DNA of 58,258 nt from Oscillospiraceae bacterium (lineage in GTDB: Bacteria > Bacillota > Clostridia > Oscillospirales > Ruminococcaceae), in the NCBI GenBank assembly GCA_900768245.1, contig CAAGCE010000185.1, positions 1 to 58,258 of the forward strand, given 5' to 3'. The position numbers and the translations under genes were made by a program. The first letter of the stretch is position 1; each line of letters starts with the position of its first letter. The notes below the pieces were generated by a model that did not search any database, had not been told where the DNA came from, and was given only the letters and a program-made list of their open reading frames with translations. Of the stretch, positions 16,126-23,670 are shown one piece after another.

Positions 16126-17712
16126 ATGGATAACGAGTTTAAGGCAAATGAAAATAACAGTCCTGTAAATGACGGACAGAATGTTTCTGCAAACGAAGCT
16201 CAGAATAATATTCCGCCGCAGATGAACAGCGTGCAATATAATAATAGTATGCCCGAAAATATGCAGCAGAATAATACAATGCCAAACCCTAATAACACAA
16301 TACCTAACAGCAATTATGCAATGCCCAACAACAGTTATGCAATGCCTAACAGCAGTTATGCAATGCCCAATAACAGCTATGCGGCACCTAATAATAGCTA
16401 TGGTATGCCCAATAACTGTATGCCAAATAATAATTACGCAATGCCTAACAGCAGTTATGCAATGCCAAACGGTATGCCTTGTCAGCCTGTACAGCCTCCT
16501 AAGCCGAAAAGACTTTCAAAGGGTTGGATAATCGGTATTTCCGTGCTTATTGCGGCTATGCTTGTTGTTATTGTTATTTTAAGTGCAATGGTAGTCAAAA
16601 AGGCATCACAGCTTGTATCGGATACAGAGCAGTCCTCAACTACCGAAAATAAGTTCAGCGGACTCGATACGGAATCTGCTGACGCTGCAAAGAAAAATGA
16701 TGACGGCGGAGTTGTGATAAACCTGCCTGTTTCATCAAAACCACAGCTTGAATCACGCTACTATGCCGATGAGGAAACAGGTCTGCTGACGACCGAGGGT
16801 GTTGCTCAGAAGGTCCTGCCCTCGCAGGTGCTTGTAGGCGTTTATAATGATACGCCCTATGCAATGTCCTCACTGGGTTCTGGGATAATACTTACTTCGG
16901 ACGGCTATATCCTTACAAATGCACACGTTATCGACGGTGCAGATAAGATGAAAGCCACTCTTAACGACGGTACACAGTATGAAGCCAAGGTCATTGGCAT
17001 TGATAAGGCTGCTGATGTTGCCATAATAAAAATCGATGCTGAAAACCTGACATCTGCCGAGCTTGGCAATTCGGACGAGGCTGACCTCGGTGAAGCGGTA
17101 GCGGTAGTAGGTGCGGCAGGTTCATTTGAAAATTCAATAACATACGGCTACATAAGCGCACTTGACCGTGAGGTCGAAACAAACTATTCGTCAAGCGGTG
17201 TTTTAAATTGTATCCAGACCGATGCGGCACTAAATCCGGGAAATTCGGGCGGTGCGCTTGTGAATATGTACGGACAGGTCATAGGACTTTCGGTAGGCGG
17301 AATGAGCCACGAATACTATGAAGGCATAGGCTTTGCAATAAGGATAAATGATGTTATCCCGATCGCAGAGGAGCTTATGGCGAACGGATTTGTTCCCGGA
17401 CGTGCAAGGATAGGGGTGTCCTATATTCCTATAACTACGGAGCTTGCGGCATTGTATGATGTGCCTGTGGGACTTTGCGTAATGGAAATAGACAGCGACT
17501 GCGATATTGCTTCAAAGGACGTTGATATATACGATATTATCACAGAGATAGACGGTGTTGACGTTTATGATGCTGCGACGATAACAAAGGCAATGAAGGA
17601 TAAATATGCAGGTGAGAGCGTGACCCTTACCGTTTACAGAAAAACTATCACAGAGGAAGTTTCAGAGTTTGAGGTGGAGATCGTTCTCGCCCAGAAGTAT
17701 GATACCAACTAA
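16126..17712 (+). CDS. HtrA/DegP-like membrane serine protease with Asn/Met/Pro-rich N-terminal repeat
   Basis: 528 residues. Residues 1-125 are a cytoplasmic low-complexity region with about eight tandem copies of a NNSYAMP-like unit. A TM helix follows (about 134-157), then an extracellular trypsin-like domain with H267 (TNAHV), D297 (ADVAIIKID) and S374 (NPGNSGGAL). A C-terminal PDZ domain spans about 427-520. I chose ATG 16126 because ATAGGAGGT lies 5 bases upstream. The protease is expected to handle misfolded secreted proteins. It follows a two-component system that may control it. Confidence 0.93.
   Translation: MDNEFKANENNSPVNDGQNVSANEAQNNIPPQMNSVQYNNSMPENMQQNNTMPNPNNTIPNSNYAMPNNSYAMPNSSYAMPNNSYAAPNNSYGMPNNCMPNNNYAMPNSSYAMPNGMPCQPVQPPKPKRLSKGWIIGISVLIAAMLVVIVILSAMVVKKASQLVSDTEQSSTTENKFSGLDTESADAAKKNDDGGVVINLPVSSKPQLESRYYADEETGLLTTEGVAQKVLPSQVLVGVYNDTPYAMSSLGSGIILTSDGYILTNAHVIDGADKMKATLNDGTQYEAKVIGIDKAADVAIIKIDAENLTSAELGNSDEADLGEAVAVVGAAGSFENSITYGYISALDREVETNYSSSGVLNCIQTDAALNPGNSGGALVNMYGQVIGLSVGGMSHEYYEGIGFAIRINDVIPIAEELMANGFVPGRARIGVSYIPITTELAALYDVPVGLCVMEIDSDCDIASKDVDIYDIITEIDGVDVYDAATITKAMKDKYAGESVTLTVYRKTITEEVSEFEVEIVLAQKYDTN
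16312..16470 (+). repeat. Tandem ~21-27-bp coding repeat in htrA
   Basis: Degenerate tandem units resembling ATGCCCAACAACAGTTATGC encode the NNSYAMP array. Units vary between AAC/AAT and AGC/AGT, so they are not fresh slippage products. The array could vary in copy number between strains. Confidence 0.75.
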
Positions 17713-17720
17713 ACATCTTT

Positions 17721-17750
17721 GCCGCAGTATTTTCTGCGGCTTTTTTGTTT
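17721..17750 (+). terminator. Intrinsic terminator after htrA
   Basis: GCCGCAG pairs with CTGCGGC and is followed by TTTTTTG and a further T run. Confidence 0.92.
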
Positions 17751-17870
17751 TTTATTTAGGGAAATCTCCTTTCGCTTCATTCGCTGCTTATAATTCGCTG
17801 TACGTTAAATTGTGCGGATCTCTGCTGAGGGCATTGTGTTCTTAAAAAGGCAAAACACCGTCGGCAAAGA
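17748..17870. repeat. Interspersed repeat, TTCGCTGTACG family, copy 2
   Basis: Partner of 8908-9030, sharing an exact 25-base block at 17786-17810. Starts with TTTTATTTAGGG like the repeat islands. It occupies the start of the 840-base gap after htrA; the rest of the gap is AT-rich, with one long hairpin (17967-18055) and a promoter (18411-18439). Confidence 0.65.
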
Positions 17871-17966
17871 CGTATACTATTATAATGTATATTTAATTGC
17901 ATTTCGGCAATACTTAGGGCAGAATAATTTTACGGTTCAAAGTATAAATAAAAAATGAAAAAGTGA

Positions 17967-18055
17967 GTTGCTTTTGTATTAATAAATACATATTTTTAGC
18001 CTGACCCACAAAAAGGTCAGGCTAATTTTATACTATATATAATGTAAAAAGCAAC
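17967..18055. repeat. 89-bp imperfect palindrome
   Basis: Outer arms GTTGCTTTT (17967-17975) and AAAAGCAAC (to 18055), inner arms AGCCTGACC (17998-18006) and GGTCAGGCT (18015-18023), with AT-rich partly paired sequence between. Only one copy was seen. It may be a MITE remnant or a transcription terminator. Confidence 0.6.
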
Positions 18056-18410
18056 AGTAAAACCCCACAAACCGACCCAAAATAACATATTTTTTACCCG
18101 GATCAAATATTTTACATTTTTGATAATATATAGCCCGTATGTATAAAATAAATTGTGCAAAAAGCATAATAAGCCTGCAAAATATTTGAATAAAATGTGT
18201 TTAAATGCGTTTTTGTATGGGCATAATTAGAATATATGCCAAATTTAAGAAAGTCAAATTTTTAAAACAAAGCCTTTTTATAAGGTTTGCATAAAGTTTT
18301 TAGGAAACCATTTCCATCATAACCCTTTAAAATGGAATAAAGTGGTTTAATCGACTTGTAAAAAAGCTGCCGATTGTGCAAAATGAACAAATGAGCCATA
18401 TCAAAACAGT

Positions 18411-18439
18411 TTGACAAATAGCACTTTGTAAATTATAAT
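18411..18439 (+). promoter_or_regulatory. Sigma-A promoter of the 3D-domain protein gene
   Basis: TTGACA (18411-18416), 17-base spacer, TATAAT (18434-18439). An inverted repeat CAAAACGGT (18453-18461)/ACCGTTTTG (18482-18490) lies just downstream and would form a hairpin in the 5' leader of about 108 bases. Confidence 0.85.
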
Positions 18440-18553
18440 TTGCCTATCGTTTCAAAACGGTAACAAGGGGATAGGTGTGTAACCGTTTTGTAACTATGAT
18501 AATGGATCTTTCAGATGTCTTTTATCATTGTAAAGTAAGGAAAAGGAGATATT

Positions 18554-19561
18554 ATGAGCAGACATATTGAACTACCGATCAAAAGCTTGCAGGACGTTAA
18601 AAAACTTAATATGCGTATCACAGCTCCTGTTGCTGCAGCCGGAATAGTGATCATTCTGCTGACAATACTGACCGTAATTAAATTGATTCCTACACAGGTA
18701 TCCGCCGATGACCGTCTTGTTGACGCAGCTTCGGCAGTAATGTACTCAGAGGAAAAGGTTGTTACAGTAAACCCTCACCCGTACTATAACGTTAAAATTT
18801 CCGTTGATGGTCAGACTTATTCAGTCAGAACAACAGGCACAGTTATGGACGCTCTTGACGCTGCCGATGTAAATCTTGATGAAGATGATCTTATTAACAT
18901 TGGATTGTCAGAACCGCTCAACAGAGCGACCGATATAAAGATCAACCGAGTTGATATTGTAGAGGAAGTCAAGCTTGAAGTAATTGAATACGCTACCGAA
19001 TATAAGGAAGACGATAACTATATTCTCGGATACAGCGAAGTAGTCGTTGACGGTGAGGACGGTGAAATAGAAAAGCTGGTTCGCCACACATACGTTGACG
19101 GCAAGCTTGCATCATCAAATGTAGTAAGCACAGAGGTGACCGAACCTGTTGATGAGGTCATCGTTGTGGGAACAAGCGAGGTAAATCCGATAGAGGAAAT
19201 GAGTATCTCACAGCTTGAAGTTCCCGATTATCTGACGCTTGATGAAAACGGTGTTCCGACATCATATTCAAATGTGCTTACAGGCAAGTCCTGTGCATAC
19301 AGCGCAAAGCCGACAGCAAAGACCGCATCGGGCAGAACCGTAAAGGTCGGCTATGTTGCAGTTGACCCGAGCATTATTCCATACGGCACAGAGCTTTACA
19401 TTGCCTCCACAGACGGCAAATATGTCTATGGATATGCAGTAGCAGCCGATACGGGAACTGCGCTTCTTGACGGACGAATTTTGGTTGACCTTTTTATGGG
19501 CAGCTATGAGGATTCATGTGATTGGGGCGCAAAGCAGGTAAATATATATGTGTTGAACTGA
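18554..19561 (+). CDS. Membrane-anchored DUF348/G5/3D-domain cell-wall protein (YabE/Rpf-like)
   Basis: 335 residues. One N-terminal TM helix (about 22-45) anchors an extracellular chain. It carries a ubiquitin-like DUF348 domain (about 75-135), a G5 domain (about 140-215) and a C-terminal 3D domain (about 245-335). The three Asp of the 3D domain are visible in AVDPSIIPYGT, AADTG and RILVDLFMG. Such proteins are peptidoglycan lytic or wall-remodelling factors related to B. subtilis YabE/YocH. AAAAGGAGATATT precedes the ATG. It appears to be a single-gene unit with its own promoter and terminator. Confidence 0.92.
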   Translation: MSRHIELPIKSLQDVKKLNMRITAPVAAAGIVIILLTILTVIKLIPTQVSADDRLVDAASAVMYSEEKVVTVNPHPYYNVKISVDGQTYSVRTTGTVMDALDAADVNLDEDDLINIGLSEPLNRATDIKINRVDIVEEVKLEVIEYATEYKEDDNYILGYSEVVVDGEDGEIEKLVRHTYVDGKLASSNVVSTEVTEPVDEVIVVGTSEVNPIEEMSISQLEVPDYLTLDENGVPTSYSNVLTGKSCAYSAKPTAKTASGRTVKVGYVAVDPSIIPYGTELYIASTDGKYVYGYAVAADTGTALLDGRILVDLFMGSYEDSCDWGAKQVNIYVLN

Positions 19562-19588
19562 GGAAAGTCAGACGAAATAGATAGAAAA

Positions 19589-19634
19589 AAAGCAGGCTTA
19601 TGCAGCAATGGTTGCAAAAGCCTGCTTTTGTTTT
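19589..19634 (+). terminator. Intrinsic terminator after the 3D-domain gene
   Basis: AAAAGCAGGCTT pairs with AAGCCTGCTTTT; a T-rich tract follows. Confidence 0.9.
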
Positions 19635-19888
19635 GAACGGTAAGATTTTTATTTTTATTAGGGCGGCGGCATTAAGCTTGCTGTAAATCGATGGATAGCA
19701 AGCCGCCGCGGTCGATAGTACCAAGCGAACCCAAACACTTAAAGTTTCGGTCAAGCCTTTTCAAAGGCTTGTGGGAATCCAAAGGGCAAAGCCCGTGGTC
19801 GCCTCCGCAGAGGCGAAACTCCCCAAAGCACATTCTAACGAACAAAGCAAAAGTAACAGTAAAGCCAAGCAAAACTAACAAATCAAAA

Positions 19889-19970
19889 AGCGCAATGCAG
19901 CAAAAAATGTTGGTGCGACAGATGTAACGACAGTTACAATCTAAGCTGACCCATTAATCTGCATTGCGCT
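19889..19970 (-). repeat. 83-bp hairpin repeat, copy 3 (82 bp)
   Basis: AGCGCAATGCAG (19889-19900) and CTGCATTGCGCT (19959-19970); the interior is nearly identical to copy 1 and in the same orientation. Confidence 0.85.
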
Positions 19971-20331
19971 ATTTCTATCCTAATTAAGCAGAAGTACCCC
20001 TTTTCAAAATTTGTGAGCGTCAGCAGAGCAAATTTTGAAAACACAGCTAAACTATAAATTTATAACCCACGGCTAAACTATGCTATAAATATAGAAAATG
20101 TCTGTCACACCTTGAATGTGCTATTTTATAAAATACTGCGCTATCTCTTTGAACTGTAACTTTTGCTCCGTTGCCTATAAATGATGATTCTGTGCTGTCG
20201 CTTGAATATATCGTTTATGGCAAGGGGGCTTTGTATCTTTGATTTTACAGTTTGGCTTTGTTTTCCAAATTTGCTCTGCTTACGCTCGCAAATTTTGAAA
20301 AGGCGTGGTTTGGCTTGGATAGGATAGAATA

Positions 20332-20414
20332 AGCGCAATGCAGATTATCGGGTCAGCTTAGATCGTAACTTTCGTTACATCTATAGTACCAACATTTTTG
20401 GGCTGCATTGCGCT
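20332..20414 (+). repeat. 83-bp hairpin repeat, copy 4
   Basis: AGCGCAATGCAG (20332-20343) and CTGCATTGCGCT (20403-20414); the interior is the reverse-complement type of copy 3, with internal stem CGTAAC/GTTAC. Confidence 0.85.
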
Positions 20415-20678
20415 TTTTGATTTTTTACTTTTGCTTTTCGTTTTATGGTTTTGTTTTAGCTGTTAGAATGCGCTGGGGGATTTCGCCTCTGCGGAGGCGA
20501 CCACGGGCTTTGCCCTTTGGATTCCCACAAGCCTTTGAAAAGGCTTGACCGAAACTTTTATATGACGGTGCACTGTTGCTTTTGTGCCGTGCTGCCGCCG
20601 CGGTTGCCATCTTTGGGTTCGCTTTATACTTGGGCGCGTCTAAATAAAAAATAAAAAAACTTACTTACACCGCAAATG

Positions 20679-20912
20679 TCAATAAAAATCTATTCTATGG
20701 TTAAGTATCACAAGGCTTATGCCGCTGTCGGTTTGGTAAAATCGGAACACGGTCATAGGTTCGGAATTCATTGAGTTATAGCAGTTGCGGTACACTGTCA
20801 CAAAGCCATAGGTGAACATTCCCGACAGCAATAATGCCGAGAGGGCATAGACTGCTCTGCGTTTTCTGCGTTCCTCTTTTGACAGGTTTATTCTGAAACA
20901 GAATGGGTTCAT
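20679..20912 (-). CDS. Small membrane protein after spoIIP, function unknown
   Basis: 77 residues if started at the ATG 20912 (MNPFCFRINLSKEERRKR), which has AGAGGA at good spacing; a longer in-frame reading to 20942 would overlap spoIIP. A basic N-terminus precedes one hydrophobic helix (AVYALSALLLSGMFTYGF) and a short C-terminal part. It begins 4 bases after the spoIIP stop and is presumably in the same sporulation-phase operon. I do not recognise the family. Confidence 0.65.
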   Translation of the reverse strand: MNPFCFRINLSKEERRKRRAVYALSALLLSGMFTYGFVTVYRNCYNSMNSEPMTVFRFYQTDSGISLVILNHRIDFY

Positions 20913-20916
20913 TTTT

Positions 20917-22116
20917 TCATTCCTCTTTTGTAAAAAGATCAACTAAGCTTTTTCCTATCAGTTCACCGCTGTAAACAGCTTCCTCTATACTGTTTGCGTG
21001 ACCGCCCACTTCGATAAGGAGCGAGCCTGTTGTCATATCCTGATTGTATTTGCGGTAGTCGAAAAGCACGGGACGGGAAAGGGTAGGGTAGTCGGTTTCA
21101 AACTGCTGCTGGAGTGCTGATGCAAAGCGGAAATTTTTCAGGCAGTTCGGCATTCCCATTGTGCCGTCGTCGCAGCCGCATATTATCATAAGCTGTGCGG
21201 CTTTTTTGCCGTTTATCTCTGTTGTTGGTGCTATTCTTGTGCCGTCGGCACGTTCTATTGCGTCACGGTGAATGTCAAGCACGACTTTTATGGACGGATA
21301 TTCGTCAAGTATATTCTGCACGGTAACTCTGCTGCGGTCGTATGAGCCGTTATAGGAGGGGTAATCGTGCTTTGTTGTGTCGTGGATAACTCCGATCCCT
21401 GCGTTTTCAAGCTGTGCTGCTATTGCATCGCCTACTGCCGCCATATTCTTGCTGTCGTCTGTGGTTCGTGAGGTGAATGAGCTGTCGTAGAAATCACGGG
21501 TATATGGCTCGTAGCTTTCGGTTTCATGGGTATGCATTATAAGTATCTGCGGTTCGCCGTTAAATTCGATCTCAAAGTCAAGCGGCTTGCGGCTCTCTTC
21601 TTCAAGGATAGAATTTGACACGGAAGTAACATTGCGTATCTGTCCTCCTCCGTCAAGGTCTATGTAATCCGTGCCACTCATATATCCGTATGTCAGCGGA
21701 GTTATGATACCGTCACGGCTTTCAAGGCTTTCAGGGTAGGGTGACGCTCCGACATCTTTATTCCCGTCAACAGGCTTTTCCTCGTTTTCCGATGACGGAA
21801 TATCAAGCTCGCCATAGGAAAGCATATAGCTGTCGTCAAAAGAAAGATAGGAATGTTCGGTGTTGTCCGTTGGCTTGTCCTCGTTGGATAAAGCTGCTGT
21901 TATTTCGGTCGGTGATTCGTTTTTTTCTGTGTCGGGGGCAAAAAAGCTGCCTGCCGCAAGCTTGGCGGAAGCGTCGGCAGCGTAAATAATGCAGTCGTCC
22001 GCCGACGGTATCGCTGCGGCTATGGACATTATCATAAGCGGTGACAGCAAAGCTGCCGTTCCGATCGCCGCAGCTGCCTTCAGCCGTGAATGTGCCTTAT
22101 ATCGTGGCATAAGCAT
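20917..22116 (-). CDS. spoIIP: Stage II sporulation protein P (SpoIIP)
   Basis: Peptidoglycan amidase/endopeptidase of the DMP engulfment complex, anchored in the mother-cell membrane. 399 residues. An N-terminal hydrophobic anchor (about 14-37) and a low-complexity linker precede the catalytic domain from about residue 185. Zn-ligand motifs are visible in MHTHETESYEP and VLDIHRDAI. AVGDAIAAQLENAGIGV and SYNGSYDRSRVTV are family blocks. GGAGG precedes the ATG by 4 bases; a second ATG two codons on is also possible. Adjacent gpr supports the assignment, as gpr-spoIIP is a conserved pair. Confidence 0.94.
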   Translation of the reverse strand: MLMPRYKAHSRLKAAAAIGTAALLSPLMIMSIAAAIPSADDCIIYAADASAKLAAGSFFAPDTEKNESPTEITAALSNEDKPTDNTEHSYLSFDDSYMLSYGELDIPSSENEEKPVDGNKDVGASPYPESLESRDGIITPLTYGYMSGTDYIDLDGGGQIRNVTSVSNSILEEESRKPLDFEIEFNGEPQILIMHTHETESYEPYTRDFYDSSFTSRTTDDSKNMAAVGDAIAAQLENAGIGVIHDTTKHDYPSYNGSYDRSRVTVQNILDEYPSIKVVLDIHRDAIERADGTRIAPTTEINGKKAAQLMIICGCDDGTMGMPNCLKNFRFASALQQQFETDYPTLSRPVLFDYRKYNQDMTTGSLLIEVGGHANSIEEAVYSGELIGKSLVDLFTKEE

Positions 22117-22126
22117 AGGACCTCCT

Positions 22127-22154
22127 CTATATTCAAAGCTTACCTTGAATATAG
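22127..22154 (-). promoter_or_regulatory. Perfect hairpin just upstream of the spoIIP ribosome binding site
   Basis: CTATATTCAA (22127-22136) and TTGAATATAG (22145-22154) form a 10-bp perfect stem with an 8-base loop, between the gpr stop and the spoIIP Shine-Dalgarno site. It may be an operator for a spoIIP-specific promoter or an mRNA stem limiting coupling from gpr. Confidence 0.5.
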
Positions 22155-22169
22155 TATATGAAAAAAAGG

Positions 22170-23027
22170 TCAGCTTAATGCAGCAATATCCTCAAAAGTT
22201 AGAGAAGGCTGTGCGGCACGGTTTACAGCGTATGCGAGAAGCTTTGCTGTTCTTTCTATAAGCCGGTCAACGTCACGGGGGGTCACCATCATATTGGGCA
22301 GATGCTTGTCAGGCGGATTACCTGTTATATTTTCGACAATAGTATGCATATCCACAACGGTAGGAACGCCGACAGCGATAACAGGTATGCCGAGGGTTAT
22401 TTCTGAAAGCTCCTTGCGGCGGTTCTGTACGCCTGAGCCGGGGGAAATGCCTGTGTCGGTAAGCTGGATAGTCGTGCCGAGACGTGATACATCTGAGCAG
22501 GCGAGTGCATCGATAGCGATAACGTACTGCGGCTTGGTATGCTCACATACCGCACGGATCACCTCTGCCGCTTCAATTCCCGTCTGTCCCAGAACTCCGG
22601 GAGCGATAGCGGAAACGGGATTAAGGTCAGCAAGCCCGTGACCCTTTGGGAGCTCGTCACGGAGATGACGGGTGGCGATTATCTGTGAGATCACCATAGG
22701 ACCGAGAGCATCGGGGGTAATGTCCGAGTTGCCAAGTCCCACGATAAGACCGCATTTCTTTTCCGCGCCTTTGAGGGCGATTATTTCGGCGGCGATATTG
22801 GCTGCCTGCTCTTCAAAATCAGAGGGATTGGCTGAAAGGCGGTCGGTTTCTACGGTGATATAGCGGCCTCTTGGCTTTCCTATGCGAAGTCCCGCTATTT
22901 CATCGGTCACGATGATCTCGGTAATGGAGCAGGCACTGCTTTTTCTGAGCCTGCGTTTAATGCCTTTCGGCAGCGAAGCGGCGTCCTCGTCTATCATTTC
23001 GACTGCAAGATCTGTTCTGACTGACAT
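22170..23027 (-). CDS. gpr: GPR endopeptidase (germination protease)
   Basis: Degrades small acid-soluble spore proteins at germination. 285 residues from ATG 23027 (MSVRTDLAVEM), chosen because AAAGGAG lies at correct spacing; a longer in-frame reading to 23066 lacks one. GPR is made as a zymogen with an N-terminal propeptide. Family blocks: LPKGI, RGRYITVETDRL, GLGNSDITPDALGP, VSAIAPGVLGQTGIEA, AIDALACSDVSRLGTTIQL and GVPTVVDM. Arranged head-to-head with rpsT, as in other Firmicutes. Confidence 0.95.
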   Translation of the reverse strand: MSVRTDLAVEMIDEDAASLPKGIKRRLRKSSACSITEIIVTDEIAGLRIGKPRGRYITVETDRLSANPSDFEEQAANIAAEIIALKGAEKKCGLIVGLGNSDITPDALGPMVISQIIATRHLRDELPKGHGLADLNPVSAIAPGVLGQTGIEAAEVIRAVCEHTKPQYVIAIDALACSDVSRLGTTIQLTDTGISPGSGVQNRRKELSEITLGIPVIAVGVPTVVDMHTIVENITGNPPDKHLPNMMVTPRDVDRLIERTAKLLAYAVNRAAQPSLTFEDIAALS

Positions 23028-23109
23028 AAAAATATACTCCTTTGCAAATTTTACAGCAGATTGCATAAAAGCAGCAATAATTATTTTACAAGTTTTTTTA
23101 TATTGCCTA

Positions 23110-23138
23110 TTGCAATTAAGTAGGAAAAATGATAAAAT
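23110..23138 (+). promoter_or_regulatory. Sigma-A promoter of rpsT
   Basis: TTGCAA (23110-23115), 17-base spacer, TAAAAT (23133-23138). It gives an mRNA leader of about 200 bases before the rpsT ATG. Confidence 0.65.
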
Positions 23139-23173
23139 AACTATTAGCTTGTGCAGATATGCGCTTTAGGTGG

Positions 23174-23285
23174 AGGCAGCCGTACTGCTATACCTCGGCG
23201 GTGTCTGATAACTATAGGGTGGGTCATTACGCCCTGCGGGATCAGCCGTGTCACGATCTCGGTAAGGTTATATAGAAGGCTGCCT
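23174..23285 (+). promoter_or_regulatory. Structured 5' leader of rpsT (candidate S20 autoregulatory RNA)
   Basis: AGGCAGCC (23174-23181) and GGCTGCCT (23278-23285) close a domain of about 112 bases. The domain contains smaller stems (GGGTGGG.../GCCC and GATC/GATC around a GC-rich loop). Ribosomal protein leaders of this kind often bind their own product. The class is not identified, and binding by S20 is inferred only from position. Confidence 0.55.
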
Positions 23286-23346
23286 GCAATATTATTTGCA
23301 AAAAAATAAAAATTATTATGTTAAATACTTTGGGAGGTATATTACA

Positions 23347-23610
23347 ATGCCAAATATCAAATCCGCTAAGAAGAGAGTAAAGGTTAATACTGCAAAGGCA
23401 CTCCAGAATAAAATGGTCAAGTCCGAACTCAAGACAGTTCTCAAGAAGGCTGATGCTTCAACAGCTGCTAAGGCTGAAGATTCAGAAGCAGTAGTAAAAG
23501 CTGCTATCAAGGCAGTAGATCAGGCTTGCGCAAAGGGTCTTATGCACAAGAACTGTGCAGCAAGAAAGAAGTCACAGCTTGCTAAGAAGCTCAATGCTGC
23601 TAAGGCATAA
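23347..23610 (+). CDS. rpsT: 30S ribosomal protein S20
   Basis: Small basic 16S rRNA-binding protein, 87 residues. The N-terminal MPNIKSAKKRVKVN and the C-terminal KGLMHKNCAARKKSQLAKKL are diagnostic. Start ATG 23347 is preceded by GGGAGGTATATTACA. Monocistronic, divergent from gpr, with a strong terminator at 23631. Confidence 0.97.
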   Translation: MPNIKSAKKRVKVNTAKALQNKMVKSELKTVLKKADASTAAKAEDSEAVVKAAIKAVDQACAKGLMHKNCAARKKSQLAKKLNAAKA

Positions 23611-23630
23611 GTTTTATAGATCGAATAGTT

Positions 23631-23660
23631 TTGCACCCTGTAAGTAAAATTGCAGGGTGC
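23631..23660 (+). terminator. Intrinsic terminator after rpsT
   Basis: GCACCCTG pairs with CAGGGTGC, followed by TTTTTG and a long T run. Confidence 0.93.
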
Positions 23661-23670
23661 TTTTTGTTTT

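Larger units (their letters stand above)
19650..20650. repeat. Repeat island 2: ~1-kb imperfect palindrome at a convergent junction
   Basis: Fills the gap between the 3D-domain gene (+) and the small gene after spoIIP (-). It starts with the left-end module (TTATTAGGGCGGCGG near 19654, closing CCGCCGCGG). Then come a GC-box module in reverse (19740-19850), 82-bp hairpin (19889-19970), palindrome CAAAATTTG/CAAATTTTG (20001-20042), a centre containing GTTGCCTATAAA, the mirrored palindrome (20262-20304), 83-bp hairpin (20332-20414) and GC box (20465-20575). It ends with the right-end module GGGCGCGTCTAAATAAA (to 20649). The ~100-bp GC boxes of the two halves are near-exact inverted copies. Confidence 0.82.

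Noticed and set aside
16312..16470. CRISPR-like array
   Set aside because: The repeats are in-frame coding units in htrA with degenerate codons and no spacers.
23210..23250. T-box antiterminator before rpsT, suggested by AGGGTGGG
   Set aside because: The required GGTACCGCG continuation and a specifier stem are absent, and ribosomal protein genes are not normal T-box targets.
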